64,000 nucleotides of DNA from Pseudonocardia sp. 73-21 (GCF_001899645.1 NZ_MKVV01000098.1:46944-110943), one strand, 5' to 3'. Counted from the stretch's first letter, positions 9,736 to 18,596 are shown. The notes: a model not told the origin generated them from the sequence alone. Program-made: numbers and translations.

Positions 9736-10691
9736 GGGTGCTGGTGCACGCCCCCGGACCGCCCCGGCACGGAGTCGTGCGGCACGCGTGGCTGGTGGCG
9801 CGGCTGGCGGAGGCGCACGGCGCGCGTTCCGCCGTGGGCGCGGCCGACCTCACCCACGTGCAGTTCACCGACGCGCTGTTCGGCCCGGACGTCGCCGCGG
9901 CCGCCACGGCGTTCGAGGTGTGGGCCGCGATGGTCCCGCGACCGCTGGTCGTGACGCTGCACGACGTGCCCGGGGCCGATCCCGACCCGGCCCGGGACGC
10001 CCGCCGCGGCCGCGGGTACGCGCGCGTCGCGGCCGTCGCCGATGCCGTGGTGGTGTCGTCGGAGCACGAGGCCGCGAACCTGGAACGCTCGACGGGGCGC
10101 TCCGCGGCGGTGATCCCGCTGCCGGTGGAGACGCTGCCGACCGGGAGTGCGCCACCGGCGTGGGCGGGGCGGCCCACGCTCGCGGTGCTCGGCTTCGTCT
10201 ACCCCGGCAAGGGCCACGCCGACGCGATCGACGCGGCCGCCCGCAGCGGGATCCCGCTGGTCGCCGCGCTCGGGGCCGTCGCGGACGGGCACGCCGAGCT
10301 GCACCGGGAACTGCGGGAACGCGCCGCGGACCGTGGGGTGGACCTGCTCGTCACCGGATCGCTGACCGACGCCGACCTCGCCGCCGCGGCCGCCGCGGCC
10401 ACCGTGCCCCTCGCCCCCGCCCGCCGGGTCAGCGCGAGCGGGTCGCTGGCGACGTGGATCGGCTGCGGTCGTCGTCCGGTCGCGGCGCGGGGCCCGTACA
10501 CGGCCGAGCTCGCCGCCCGTCATCCTGACGGCCTGTGGCTCTACGACACCGACGCCGAGCTGGACGCCGCCGTGGCAGCATGCCAGGCCGACCCGTCGTG
10601 GACGCGGGCAGAACCCGGTGCCGGCCCGGACGTGGGCCCGGACGTGGGCGCAGCCCACGCCGCCCTCTACCGACGGGTGCTCGCGTGCTGA
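9732..10691 (+). CDS. GT-B-like glycosyltransferase
   Basis: VVTLHDVPG, ADAVVVSSEHEAANL, LAVLGFVYPGKGHADAIDAA; ATGA overlap with upstream gene. Confidence 0.7.
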   Translation: MRVLVHAPGPPRHGVVRHAWLVARLAEAHGARSAVGAADLTHVQFTDALFGPDVAAAATAFEVWAAMVPRPLVVTLHDVPGADPDPARDARRGRGYARVAAVADAVVVSSEHEAANLERSTGRSAAVIPLPVETLPTGSAPPAWAGRPTLAVLGFVYPGKGHADAIDAAARSGIPLVAALGAVADGHAELHRELRERAADRGVDLLVTGSLTDADLAAAAAAATVPLAPARRVSASGSLATWIGCGRRPVAARGPYTAELAARHPDGLWLYDTDAELDAAVAACQADPSWTRAEPGAGPDVGPDVGAAHAALYRRVLAC

Positions 10692-11980
10692 CCGAGGTGT
10701 TCGTGCCGGGCAACCGCTGGGACCTGCTCGCCCCGTACCCCGTGCCCCGGCCGCAGGTGAGCGTGGTGGTCACCCACTACGAGCAGCCCGACCAGCTCGC
10801 CCGGACCTGGGCCGCGCTGTGCGCCCAGACGCTGCCCCCGGCCGAGGTCGTGATCACCGACGACGGTTCGGCCGAGCCGCCGCGGGCGCCCGCCGGCGGA
10901 CCGCCGGTCCGGGTCGTCACCCAGCCCGACCTCGGGTTCCGCGCGGCCGCGGCCCGCAACGCCGGAGCCCGGACCGCCCGCGGCGAGGTCCTGGTCTTCC
11001 TCGACGCCGACACCGTCCCGGGGCCGGGGTTCGTCGAGGCGATGACCCGCCGGGTGGCGGTGTGCCCGGACGTGCTGGCCGTCGGCCGCCGCCGGCACGC
11101 GGACCTCGCCGCCACGCCCGTCGGGAGCGACCCCGCCGCCGCCCCGCCGCTGCCGGACCCGGCGTGGCTCCGGGACGCCTACACCGCGAGCCGTGACCTC
11201 CTCGACGCCGACGGGCGCAGCTTCCGGTTCGTCATCAGCGCCGTGCTGGCGTGCCGGCGCAGCCTGTTCGACGACCTCGGGGGGTTCGACGAGCGGTTCG
11301 TCGGCTACGGCGGCGAGGACTGGGACCTGGCCTACCGCGCCTGGAACGCCGGCGCGGTGCTCGTGCACGAGCCCGACGCCGTGGCCTGGCACGACGGCCC
11401 CGACTGGGCCGGCCGCGACGGCGGGGCCAAGGATCTGGAGTCGGTGCGGCTCGCGGCGCTGGTCCCTGAGCCGGTCACCCGGGGCGTGGCGCTGCCGGGC
11501 GGGTTGCCCGACGTGCTGGTGGACCTCGCGTGCGACGGGGTGCCCGCGACCGTGCGCACCGTGCACGCGCTGCTCGCGCAGGACCACCGCGACCTGCGGG
11601 TCCGGCTGCCCGGCCCGGTCGATCCGCTGCTGGTGCAGCTCTACGGGAGCGCCGTCCAGCAGGACGCGTGGAGCGCGGACCAGCGCCGGCGGGCACGGGC
11701 GGTGCTGACGGCCCGGGCCCCGCTCCCCGCGGGGGCGCTGACCACGGCGATGGGCGCGCTCGTGGACGACGACCTGGCCCGGGTCGTCATCGCGTGCGGG
11801 GGCGACCCGGTCGCCGAGATCGAGTCCACCCGTGCGCGGGGGCGGATCCGCCGGTGGGCCCATCGGCTGCCCGCGGACGTCGTGCGCGGGTCCTTCGGGT
11901 GCGCCGTGGTCGACGCCGGTCCGGCGCCCCGGACGTCCGGGGGCCTCGACGGCTACTTCGCCCGGCTCGCCCGGCCGTGA
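10685..11980 (+). CDS. Family 2 glycosyltransferase
   Basis: QVSVVVTHYEQPDQLARTWAAL, LVFLDADTVPGPGFVEAM, FDERFVGYGGEDWDLAYRAW. Confidence 0.85.
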   Translation: MLTEVFVPGNRWDLLAPYPVPRPQVSVVVTHYEQPDQLARTWAALCAQTLPPAEVVITDDGSAEPPRAPAGGPPVRVVTQPDLGFRAAAARNAGARTARGEVLVFLDADTVPGPGFVEAMTRRVAVCPDVLAVGRRRHADLAATPVGSDPAAAPPLPDPAWLRDAYTASRDLLDADGRSFRFVISAVLACRRSLFDDLGGFDERFVGYGGEDWDLAYRAWNAGAVLVHEPDAVAWHDGPDWAGRDGGAKDLESVRLAALVPEPVTRGVALPGGLPDVLVDLACDGVPATVRTVHALLAQDHRDLRVRLPGPVDPLLVQLYGSAVQQDAWSADQRRRARAVLTARAPLPAGALTTAMGALVDDDLARVVIACGGDPVAEIESTRARGRIRRWAHRLPADVVRGSFGCAVVDAGPAPRTSGGLDGYFARLARP

Positions 11981-12030
11981 TCGGGACAGGACCGTGACAG
12001 GGCCGTGGTCGGGACAGGGCCGTGATGAGG

Positions 12031-12327
12031 TCAGGGCAGGCGTGCGTCGTGCACGATCGGCTCCCGGGCGTCGAGCTCCTCGGCGTAGGCCACGGGATGG
12101 TCGCGGCCGAGCGCGAGGAAGTACTCGTTGAGGGCGTGGGCCACCATGTCGTGCTCGAGACCGGAGAGCGCCCGGCGGGACGCGAGGGCGTCACCGAGCT
12201 GCTCGGCGGTCAGGCTGCCGCCGAGCCCGACGTAGGCGGTCCACAGCTGGCCGAGGTCGAGATCGGTCAGCGCGAGGCCCGCCCGCAACGCCGGACCCGA
12301 GCTGGGCGGTGTCTGCGCGTCGGTCAT
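12031..12327 (-). CDS. Hypothetical protein (98 aa)
   Basis: ATG-initiated ORF with plausible composition; no family recognised. Confidence 0.45.
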   Translation of the reverse strand: MTDAQTPPSSGPALRAGLALTDLDLGQLWTAYVGLGGSLTAEQLGDALASRRALSGLEHDMVAHALNEYFLALGRDHPVAYAEELDAREPIVHDARLP

Positions 12328-12372
12328 GCGACGAGGGTCGCGCAGCCGGGCGATCCGCGCAGTGCGTGGCGC

Positions 12373-13101
12373 CTACAGATCCGCGCGGCGGGAGGCGAGG
12401 GTCTCCGCGACCAGGGCCAGCTTGACGTTGAGCGACTGCGACGCCACGCGCAGCACGTCGAAGGCCTCGTCCTCGGTGATGCCGCGACGCTCCATGAGGA
12501 TGCCCTTGGCCTGCCCGATCACGTCCCGGCTGCGCAGGGCCTCCTGCAGCTGGGCCGCCTTGATGGCGTGCGCGCTGTGGGCCTCGGTGGCCGCCAGCGC
12601 CGTGGAGGCGTGGGCCGCCAGCAGCATCGCGGTGTCACGGTCGATGCCGTCGAGGCCGGCCACGGAGAAGGAGTAGAAGTTCAGCGCACCCAGGCGCGGC
12701 TCGGCGCCGTCGGGGAACATGCCCACGGCGAACACGCTGCGCACCCCGGCCTCGGCGGCCTTCGGGCCCCACTCGGGGAACTCGGCGCCCCGCGCCAGGT
12801 CGGAGGAGCCGACGAGGCCGGGGCCCGGGGTGCGGGTGGCCTCCACGCACGGGCCCTCGTCGAGGTCGTACTGCAGGCCGTCGAGCCGCGTGGCGAGCTC
12901 GTCGGTCTCCACCGGGGTGTGGAACCGGCCGTCCGGGGCGCGGACGGTGACGCTGACCATGTCGGCGCCGCGCACCACGGCGCGAGCGGCCTGGACGATG
13001 CGGTCCAGGACCTCGGACACGGTGGTGGCGTCGAGGAGCGCGCGGGCGAGCTCGACGAACTCCGTGGCGACCGCGCCCGGTACGAGGGTTTCAGGGGGCA
13101 C
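12373..13101 (-). CDS. GAF and ANTAR domain regulator (RNA-binding antiterminator type)
   Basis: GAF-like N-terminus; C-terminal ALRSRDVIGQAKGILMERRGITEDEAFDVLRVASQSLNVKLALVAETL. Confidence 0.85.
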   Translation of the reverse strand: MPPETLVPGAVATEFVELARALLDATTVSEVLDRIVQAARAVVRGADMVSVTVRAPDGRFHTPVETDELATRLDGLQYDLDEGPCVEATRTPGPGLVGSSDLARGAEFPEWGPKAAEAGVRSVFAVGMFPDGAEPRLGALNFYSFSVAGLDGIDRDTAMLLAAHASTALAATEAHSAHAIKAAQLQEALRSRDVIGQAKGILMERRGITEDEAFDVLRVASQSLNVKLALVAETLASRRADL

Positions 13102-13130
13102 GGGTGGGAGTGTAGAGAGCCCGGGCCGGC

Positions 13131-13922
13131 TCAGCTGACGTCGATGCGCGCCCGCAGCGTCGCGAGCGTGCTCGCCAGCAGCCGGGAGACGTGCATCTGC
13201 GACAGGCCGACCTTGGCGGCGATCTCGGTCTGGGTGAGGTCGCCGAAGAACCGGAGGATGACGATCGTCCGTTCGCGGTCGGGGAGGTCGGCCAGCGCCC
13301 GGCGCAGCTCGTCGCGGTACTCCGCCTTGACCAGCTCCGCGTCCGCCCGGCCCAGCAGGTCGAGCAGCGAGGTGTCGCCGGAGTGGGTGAGGGCGTCGAG
13401 GGAGTCCGCGGAGTAGGCGCGCTGGGCGCCCAGCGCGTCCACGACCTCGCCGACGGGCACGTCGAGGTGGTCGGCGATCTCGCTGGGACGCGGCGCCCGG
13501 TTGAGCGTGGCCGACAGCGTGGTGACGGCCTCGCCGATCGGCCCCTGCAGATCCTTGAGCCGGCGGGGGACCCGCATCGACCACGTCCGGTCGCGGAAGT
13601 GCTTGCGCACCTCGCCCGTGATCGTCGGGATCGCGAAGCTGAGGAACTCGGCGCCCCGTTCCGGGTCGAACCGCTCGAGCGCCCCGAGCAGGGCGACCGC
13701 CCCGACCTGCTCCAGGTCGTTGGTCGGCTCCCCACGGCCGCTGTAGCGCCGGGCGATGTGGTGCACGACGGGCAGGTAGGCCGTGGCCAGCTCGTCGCGC
13801 AGCACCCGCCGCCGCGGGTCGGAGCGGTCGAGAGCGGCGTACTCGGCGAGCACCGGAGCCAGGTGGTCGTAGCTGTCGCGGCCCGACGTACGCGGGGCAA
13901 CGATGGTCGAAGCGCTGGTCAC
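13131..13922 (-). CDS. SigB/SigF-type RNA polymerase sigma factor
   Basis: NDLEQVGAVALLGALERFDPERGAEFLSFAIPTITGEVRKHFRDRTWSMRVPRRLKDL; LPDRERTIVILRFFGDLTQTEIAAKVGLSQMHVSRLLASTLATLR. Confidence 0.92.
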   Translation of the reverse strand: MTSASTIVAPRTSGRDSYDHLAPVLAEYAALDRSDPRRRVLRDELATAYLPVVHHIARRYSGRGEPTNDLEQVGAVALLGALERFDPERGAEFLSFAIPTITGEVRKHFRDRTWSMRVPRRLKDLQGPIGEAVTTLSATLNRAPRPSEIADHLDVPVGEVVDALGAQRAYSADSLDALTHSGDTSLLDLLGRADAELVKAEYRDELRRALADLPDRERTIVILRFFGDLTQTEIAAKVGLSQMHVSRLLASTLATLRARIDVS

Positions 13923-14069
13923 AGGGTCACACCCGTCGCGGACAGTCGGACGCGACGATCACGCGGCCGGACGGCCTACGGGTACCGCATCCGAGATGGG
14001 AGATCTGCGCGGCTGTGGGTTCAACCGACTCCGACTGTAACCCCGTGCGCGCGGGCCTGCGCACCGTCG

Positions 14070-14459
14070 CTATCCGGCGGCCTGCACGTTGGTCCGGATC
14101 TGGTTCAGGGTGTCCTCCAGACCGCGGTCGATGCCCGGACCGTCGGCGTGCTCGGTGTGCAGCGTCACCGTCACGCGCGAGCCGTCGTCGGCGCCCTCGA
14201 CCCGCAGCTCTCCGCTGTAGTGGTTCGGCCCCTCGGACCCCCACCGGATGCTGCGCGCGTCCGCGTCGGTGGTGAACCAGGCCTCGCCCTCGACCTCGCG
14301 GCCGCCGACGTCGGCGACGGTGTGCACCGCGTCGCCGTCGGCGGGTTCGGCGGACTTCATCGCCGAGAAGTAGTGCGGCAGGTTCCCCACGTCCGACAGG
14401 TACGCGAAGAGCGCGTCCGGTCCGGTCGTGACGGTCGTGCTGTGCTCGTACTCACCCAT
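14070..14459 (-). CDS. SRPBCC-family protein
   Basis: STTVTTGPDALFAYLSDVGNLPHYF...SIRWGSEGPNHYSGELRV. Confidence 0.75.
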   Translation of the reverse strand: MGEYEHSTTVTTGPDALFAYLSDVGNLPHYFSAMKSAEPADGDAVHTVADVGGREVEGEAWFTTDADARSIRWGSEGPNHYSGELRVEGADDGSRVTVTLHTEHADGPGIDRGLEDTLNQIRTNVQAAG

Positions 14460-14482
14460 GACGGTCGGGTACCCGGCGCGGC

Positions 14483-14510
14483 CCGGCTCAACCACCGGTG
14501 GTTGAGCCGG
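14483..14510. promoter_or_regulatory. 28-bp perfect palindrome CCGGCTCAACCACC|GGTGGTTGAGCCGG in divergent intergenic region
   Basis: Arms are exact reverse complements with no spacer; lies between the ATG starts at 14459(-) and 14540(+). Confidence 0.8.
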
Positions 14511-14539
14511 CCACCACGGGGCATCCCGGCGGTGTGCCG

Positions 14540-15517
14540 ATGACCCCGCCCGACCACCTGTCCACCGACGTCCCCGTCGACTCCCGGCTCCGGACGCTGC
14601 TGGCGGCGGGGCGTCTGGACCTGCCGCTGCCGGGGGCCGGGCAGACGACGCGCCGCTGGCAGGAGCTCGCCGCGCTCGGTCGCGCCGACCTCGCCCTCGC
14701 CCGGCTCGCGGAGGGGCACACGGACGCGGTGGCGATCCTGGCCGAGGCGGGGCGGCCCGCCGAGCCCGGCACGCTCTACGGGGTGTGGGCGGCGCGGCCC
14801 GGAGGGACGGGCGCCGACCTGCACGGCCCGCGCGGGGGGGAGACGGTGCTGCACGGCACCGTCCGCTTCTGCTCCGGGGCGCACCTCGTCGACCGCGCCC
14901 TGGTGGTCGCCGGTGGCCCCGACGGCCGCGTGCTGGTGGACGTGCCGGTCGAGCCACCGGGCGCCCGGCCCGACCCCGACTCCTGGAACACCCCGGCGAT
15001 GGCGGCCGCGGACACCCTCGACGTGTGGTTCGACCGGGTACCGGTCGGCCGCGACGACGTCGTCGGGGGACCGGGCTGGTACACCGCGCGGCCCGGGTTC
15101 GCCGTCGGCGGGGGCGGGGTCGCCGCCGTGTGGCAGGGCGGGGCGGCCGGTCTGCTGCACCGGGCCGTCACCCACCTGCCCGCCGCGCCGGACGCCCACC
15201 AGCTCGCCCATCTCGGCGAGCTCGACGCGCTGCTCTCCGCGACGGACGCCCAGCTGGACTGGCTGGCGGCCGACGTCGACGCCGACCCCTTCGGCGACCA
15301 CGCGCTGGGGGTGGCCCGGGCGCGGTGCGCCGTCGAGCGGGTGGTGCGCGAGACGCTCGACCGGGTGCCGCGGATGCTCGGGGCCGGCCCGCTGAGCGGG
15401 GACGCCGAGCTGGCCCGGACCCTCGCCGACCTGGGCATCTACGTGCGCCAGCACCACGGCGAGCGCGACCACGCGGCCCTCGGCGCGGCCGTGCTCGCGG
15501 CGGGGGGCGCGTCGTGA
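14540..15517 (+). CDS. Acyl-CoA dehydrogenase-like protein
   Basis: TLDVWFDRVPVGRDDVVGGPGWYTARPGFAVGGGGVAAVWQGGAAGLL; overlaps the PIG-L gene. Confidence 0.65.
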   Translation: MTPPDHLSTDVPVDSRLRTLLAAGRLDLPLPGAGQTTRRWQELAALGRADLALARLAEGHTDAVAILAEAGRPAEPGTLYGVWAARPGGTGADLHGPRGGETVLHGTVRFCSGAHLVDRALVVAGGPDGRVLVDVPVEPPGARPDPDSWNTPAMAAADTLDVWFDRVPVGRDDVVGGPGWYTARPGFAVGGGGVAAVWQGGAAGLLHRAVTHLPAAPDAHQLAHLGELDALLSATDAQLDWLAADVDADPFGDHALGVARARCAVERVVRETLDRVPRMLGAGPLSGDAELARTLADLGIYVRQHHGERDHAALGAAVLAAGGAS

Positions 15518-16782
15518 CGAAACCGGGTGACTGGGCCGACGCCCTCGACCGGCACCGGCCGCCGGCCTTCGACCCGACGGCCCACCGGCGGGTGGTGGTC
15601 GTGGCCGCCCACCCCGACGACGAGACGCTCGGGGCGGGCGGCGCCGTCCGGGCGCTGCACGCGGCCGGGGCGGACCTCTCGCTCGTGGTGGCCACCGACG
15701 GCGAGGCCGCCTACCCCGGTCTGGACACGGCGGCGCGGGCCGGGCTCGGCCGGGCCCGCCGCGTCGAGATGGGCGAAGCGCTGGCCGCCCAGGGCCTGGC
15801 CGGCGTGCCCGTGACCTGGCTGGGCCTGCCCGACTCGGGCCTCGACGCGTGCGGTGACGACCTGCGCGACGCGCTGGTCCCGGTGCTGGCCGGGGCCGAC
15901 GCCTGGCTGGCCCCCTGGTCCGGCGACCCGCACCCCGACCACCGGGCGGCCGGGCTCGCCGCGGCGGCGGCCGCCCCGGTGACCGCGCACGGCTGGTCCT
16001 ACCCGATCTGGATGTGGGCCTGGCTCGCCGCCGACGACCCGGTTGTCCCGTGGGACCGCGCCCGCGCCGTGCTCCTCGACGACGCCGCCCGCGCGGCCCG
16101 GCGCGCCGGGGTGGAGTGCTTCACCTCGCAGGTGCGCCCCGGCCCGGACGGCTCGCCCGCCGTCCTCGCCGCGGGGCTGCTCGACCACGTCGACCGCCCC
16201 GTCGACCTGCTGTTCCGGGAGCCGCGGGCCACGTCGGCGCCCGTCGAACGGTTCGCGTCCCTGTACGCGGAGGGCGACCCCTGGGACACCGGATCCTGGT
16301 ACGAGCAGCGCAAGCGGGCCGTCGTGCTCGCCTCGCTGCCCCGGGCGGGCTACCGGCACGGGTTCGAGCCCGGCTGCGGCGCCGGCGAGCTCAGCGCGGG
16401 TCTCGCCGGGCGCTGCGCCGTGCTCGACTCGTCCGACCCGGTGCCCGAGGCGGTGGAGCGGGCCCGCGCCGCGCGCCCGGGGGCGCGCGTGCAGGTGGCC
16501 GGGCTGCCCGACGGCGTGCCGGACGGGCCGCTCGACCTCGTCGTGTTCAGCGAGGTCCTCTACTACCTCGACGACGCGACCGTCGCGACCACGCTCGACC
16601 GCGTCCTGGCTGCGACGGCCCCCGGCGCCGACGTCGTCGCGGTGCACTGGCGCGGCTGGCCCGCCGAGGCCCCGCGCGACGCCGCGGCCACCCACCGGCT
16701 GCTGACCGCCCGTCCGGAGCTCGACATCCTCGTCGAGCACACGGACGAGGACTTCCTGCTGCACGTGCTGCGTCGCCGGTGA
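15514..16782 (+). CDS. PIG-L/LmbE-type deacetylase fused to NodS-like SAM methyltransferase
   Basis: VVVVAAHPDDETLGAGG and PWSGDPHPDHRAAG (PIG-L); FASLYAEGDPWDTGSWYEQRKRAVVLASLP..GFEPGCGAGELSAGLAGRC (NodS-like MTase). Confidence 0.85.
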   Translation: MTKPGDWADALDRHRPPAFDPTAHRRVVVVAAHPDDETLGAGGAVRALHAAGADLSLVVATDGEAAYPGLDTAARAGLGRARRVEMGEALAAQGLAGVPVTWLGLPDSGLDACGDDLRDALVPVLAGADAWLAPWSGDPHPDHRAAGLAAAAAAPVTAHGWSYPIWMWAWLAADDPVVPWDRARAVLLDDAARAARRAGVECFTSQVRPGPDGSPAVLAAGLLDHVDRPVDLLFREPRATSAPVERFASLYAEGDPWDTGSWYEQRKRAVVLASLPRAGYRHGFEPGCGAGELSAGLAGRCAVLDSSDPVPEAVERARAARPGARVQVAGLPDGVPDGPLDLVVFSEVLYYLDDATVATTLDRVLAATAPGADVVAVHWRGWPAEAPRDAAATHRLLTARPELDILVEHTDEDFLLHVLRRR

Positions 16783-16874
16783 CCGCTCCGCGGGAAGGGC
16801 CGCCGGTGACCGCTCCGCGGGAAGGGCCGCCGGTGACCGCTCCGCGGGCAGGGCCGCCGGTGACCGCTCCGCAC
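16779..16874 (+). repeat. 27-bp tandem repeat (3 full units plus a partial unit) at GT2 start, each unit containing a GTG start
   Basis: GTGACCGCTCCGCGGGAAGGGCCGCCG at 16779, 16806, 16833 (one change) and partial at 16860; encodes VTAPREGPP repeats. Confidence 0.95.
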
Positions 16875-17651
16875 GCGGTGGCCGTCGTGATCCCGGCCCG
16901 GGACGAGGAGGATGCGATCGAGGCCTGCCTGCTCAGCGTCCGGGAGTCGCTGCGGCACCTGCCGCCGACGGTCGAGACGGTCCTGACCGTGGTGCTCGAC
17001 CGCTGCGTGGACGACACCCCGGCCCTGGTGGACGCCCTCACCGCGGACTGGCCGGGGGCGGCGTCGCTGCGGGTGCTCGGTGCGGGGGAGCGCCGGGTCG
17101 CCGGGCTCGGGGACGGGAGCGGACCGGCCCACATCGTGGGCGGATCGGGCGTGGGCGCGCTGCGCGACCTCGGCGTCCGCGACGCGCTCGACCGCCTGCG
17201 GCACCTGCCGCCCGGGGCGGTGTGGCTGCTGCACACCGACGCGGACACGACCGTCCCGCCGAACTGGGCGACGGCCCACGTCGAGCTGGCCGCCGCCGGG
17301 GCCGCCGGCGTCGCGGGCACGGTCGAGCTGACCGACGGCCTGTCGTCCTGGGCCGCACGGCGCCACGAGCAGCTGGTGGTGGCCGGTACCGATGGCGACG
17401 CGCATCACCACGTCTACGGCGCCAACCTCGGGGTCCGGGCCGACGCCCACCTCGCCGTGGGCGGCTTCCCCGTCGACGGGGCCGGGGAGGACCACGGCCT
17501 GTGGCAGGCCCTGGGCGCCGCGGGATACCCGTTGCGCCGGCCGTCGGGGCTGCGGGTGCGGACCAGCTCACGCACCTGCGGGCGGGCGAGCGGCGGGCTC
17601 GCGGACCTCCTGCGCGACCTGCACGCGGCGGGGCGGGCCGGCGGGCTGTAG
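16779..17651 (+). CDS. Family 2 glycosyltransferase
   Basis: VAVVIPARDEEDAIEACLLSV, VWLLHTDADTTVPPNW, VYGANLGVRADAHLAVGGFP..GEDHGLWQAL. Confidence 0.85.
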   Translation: MTAPREGPPVTAPREGPPVTAPRAGPPVTAPHAVAVVIPARDEEDAIEACLLSVRESLRHLPPTVETVLTVVLDRCVDDTPALVDALTADWPGAASLRVLGAGERRVAGLGDGSGPAHIVGGSGVGALRDLGVRDALDRLRHLPPGAVWLLHTDADTTVPPNWATAHVELAAAGAAGVAGTVELTDGLSSWAARRHEQLVVAGTDGDAHHHVYGANLGVRADAHLAVGGFPVDGAGEDHGLWQALGAAGYPLRRPSGLRVRTSSRTCGRASGGLADLLRDLHAAGRAGGL

Positions 17652-17813
17652 GAGGTGCCGGACCGGAAGGCGCCGGCGTGATCGCCTCCCGGCCCGGGCG
17701 GGAGCGACCGCGGCGACATCGCCACGATCGTGGGGTGGGACCGGGACCCGGTCGCCGCCGAGCGTGGTCGGGTCCCGGCAGGGCCGAAGGTCCCGTGCCG
17801 CGCCGGATCGCCC

Positions 17814-18242
17814 TCAGGAGCGGATCGTGCGCGAGTCCTGCTCGGGCCGGGGGCCGGGGGTGTCGAGCCGGACCCGGTGCCCGGAGAGCTGCCGCAGCGC
17901 CACGACCACGGCGTGGGTCTCGGATACGGTGCCCGCGACCCAGCGCCGGTCCACGGCGGTGATCTCGCAGGCCGGGCCCACCCCGAGGACGGTCCAGCCC
18001 GCGTGGGTGACCGGGTCGATGTCGTCGGCCTGGAAGCCGACCACCGCGTGCCGGGTGACCGTCGACAGCAGGCCCCCGTCGGTGATGTGGAAGACGACGT
18101 CGTCGCCGTCGAGGACGTAGCGGACCGGCTGCACGGCGGGCATCGCCGAGGCGGTGAACACGACCCGTCCGAGCGCGCCCGCGCCGAGCAGGTGCAGGCA
18201 GTCGGCCCGGGTGAGGCTGTCGGGCCCGGTGCAGAGGGTCAC
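17814..18242 (-). CDS. Pyridoxamine 5'-phosphate oxidase (PPOX/FMN-binding) family protein
   Basis: LGRVVFTASAMPAVQPVRYVLDGDDVVFHITDGGLLSTVTRHAVVGFQADDID. Confidence 0.75.
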   Translation of the reverse strand: MTLCTGPDSLTRADCLHLLGAGALGRVVFTASAMPAVQPVRYVLDGDDVVFHITDGGLLSTVTRHAVVGFQADDIDPVTHAGWTVLGVGPACEITAVDRRWVAGTVSETHAVVVALRQLSGHRVRLDTPGPRPEQDSRTIRS

Positions 18243-18352
18243 GCCGGGCGCGTTCCGGTCGGGCGTGCGCCGGGGACGGGTGTCGTGGTGGTCATGTGCT
18301 CTCCGATCGTCGCCGTCCCGTCGACACTGCCGCGGCGCCGCGCCGGGCGGCA

Positions 18353-18366
18353 GGGTCGGAGGGCCC
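18353..18366. promoter_or_regulatory. GGGNC-N4-GNCCC dyad (GGGTCGGAGGGCCC) upstream of PPOX gene
   Basis: Pattern seen in sequence; same pattern upstream of the USP, SRPBCC and P-type ATPase genes. Confidence 0.5.
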
Positions 18367-18398
18367 TCGATCGGTGCCGTCCGGCCCGGGCGGGTGAG

Positions 18399-18569
18399 CC
18401 CGTCGTGCACGCTGATGTCGACGGCCGCGTGCCGGGCGTTCGCGTGCCGGGCGATGTTGCTCAGGGCCCCGCGCAGCACTAACCGGGCCGCGATCAGCAC
18501 GTCGTCGACCTGCCGGGTGCCCACCGTCGGCACGACCATCACCGGGTCGAGCGCCAGGCGGGCCGACAC
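18399..18569 (-). pseudogene. Sensor histidine kinase fragment
   Basis: LDPVMVVPTVGTRQVDDVLIAARLVLRGALSNIARHANARHAAVDISVHDG resembles the N-box region of a DevS/NarL-type kinase; no N-terminal or C-terminal remainder. Confidence 0.6.
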
Positions 18570-18596
18570 GGCGGAGCCGAGGCCGCGACCGTGCCG

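Noticed and set aside
11980-12030. GGGACAGG(G/A)CCGTG near-repeats downstream of GT2
   Set aside because: Short, imperfect and without clear structure; insufficient for a feature call.
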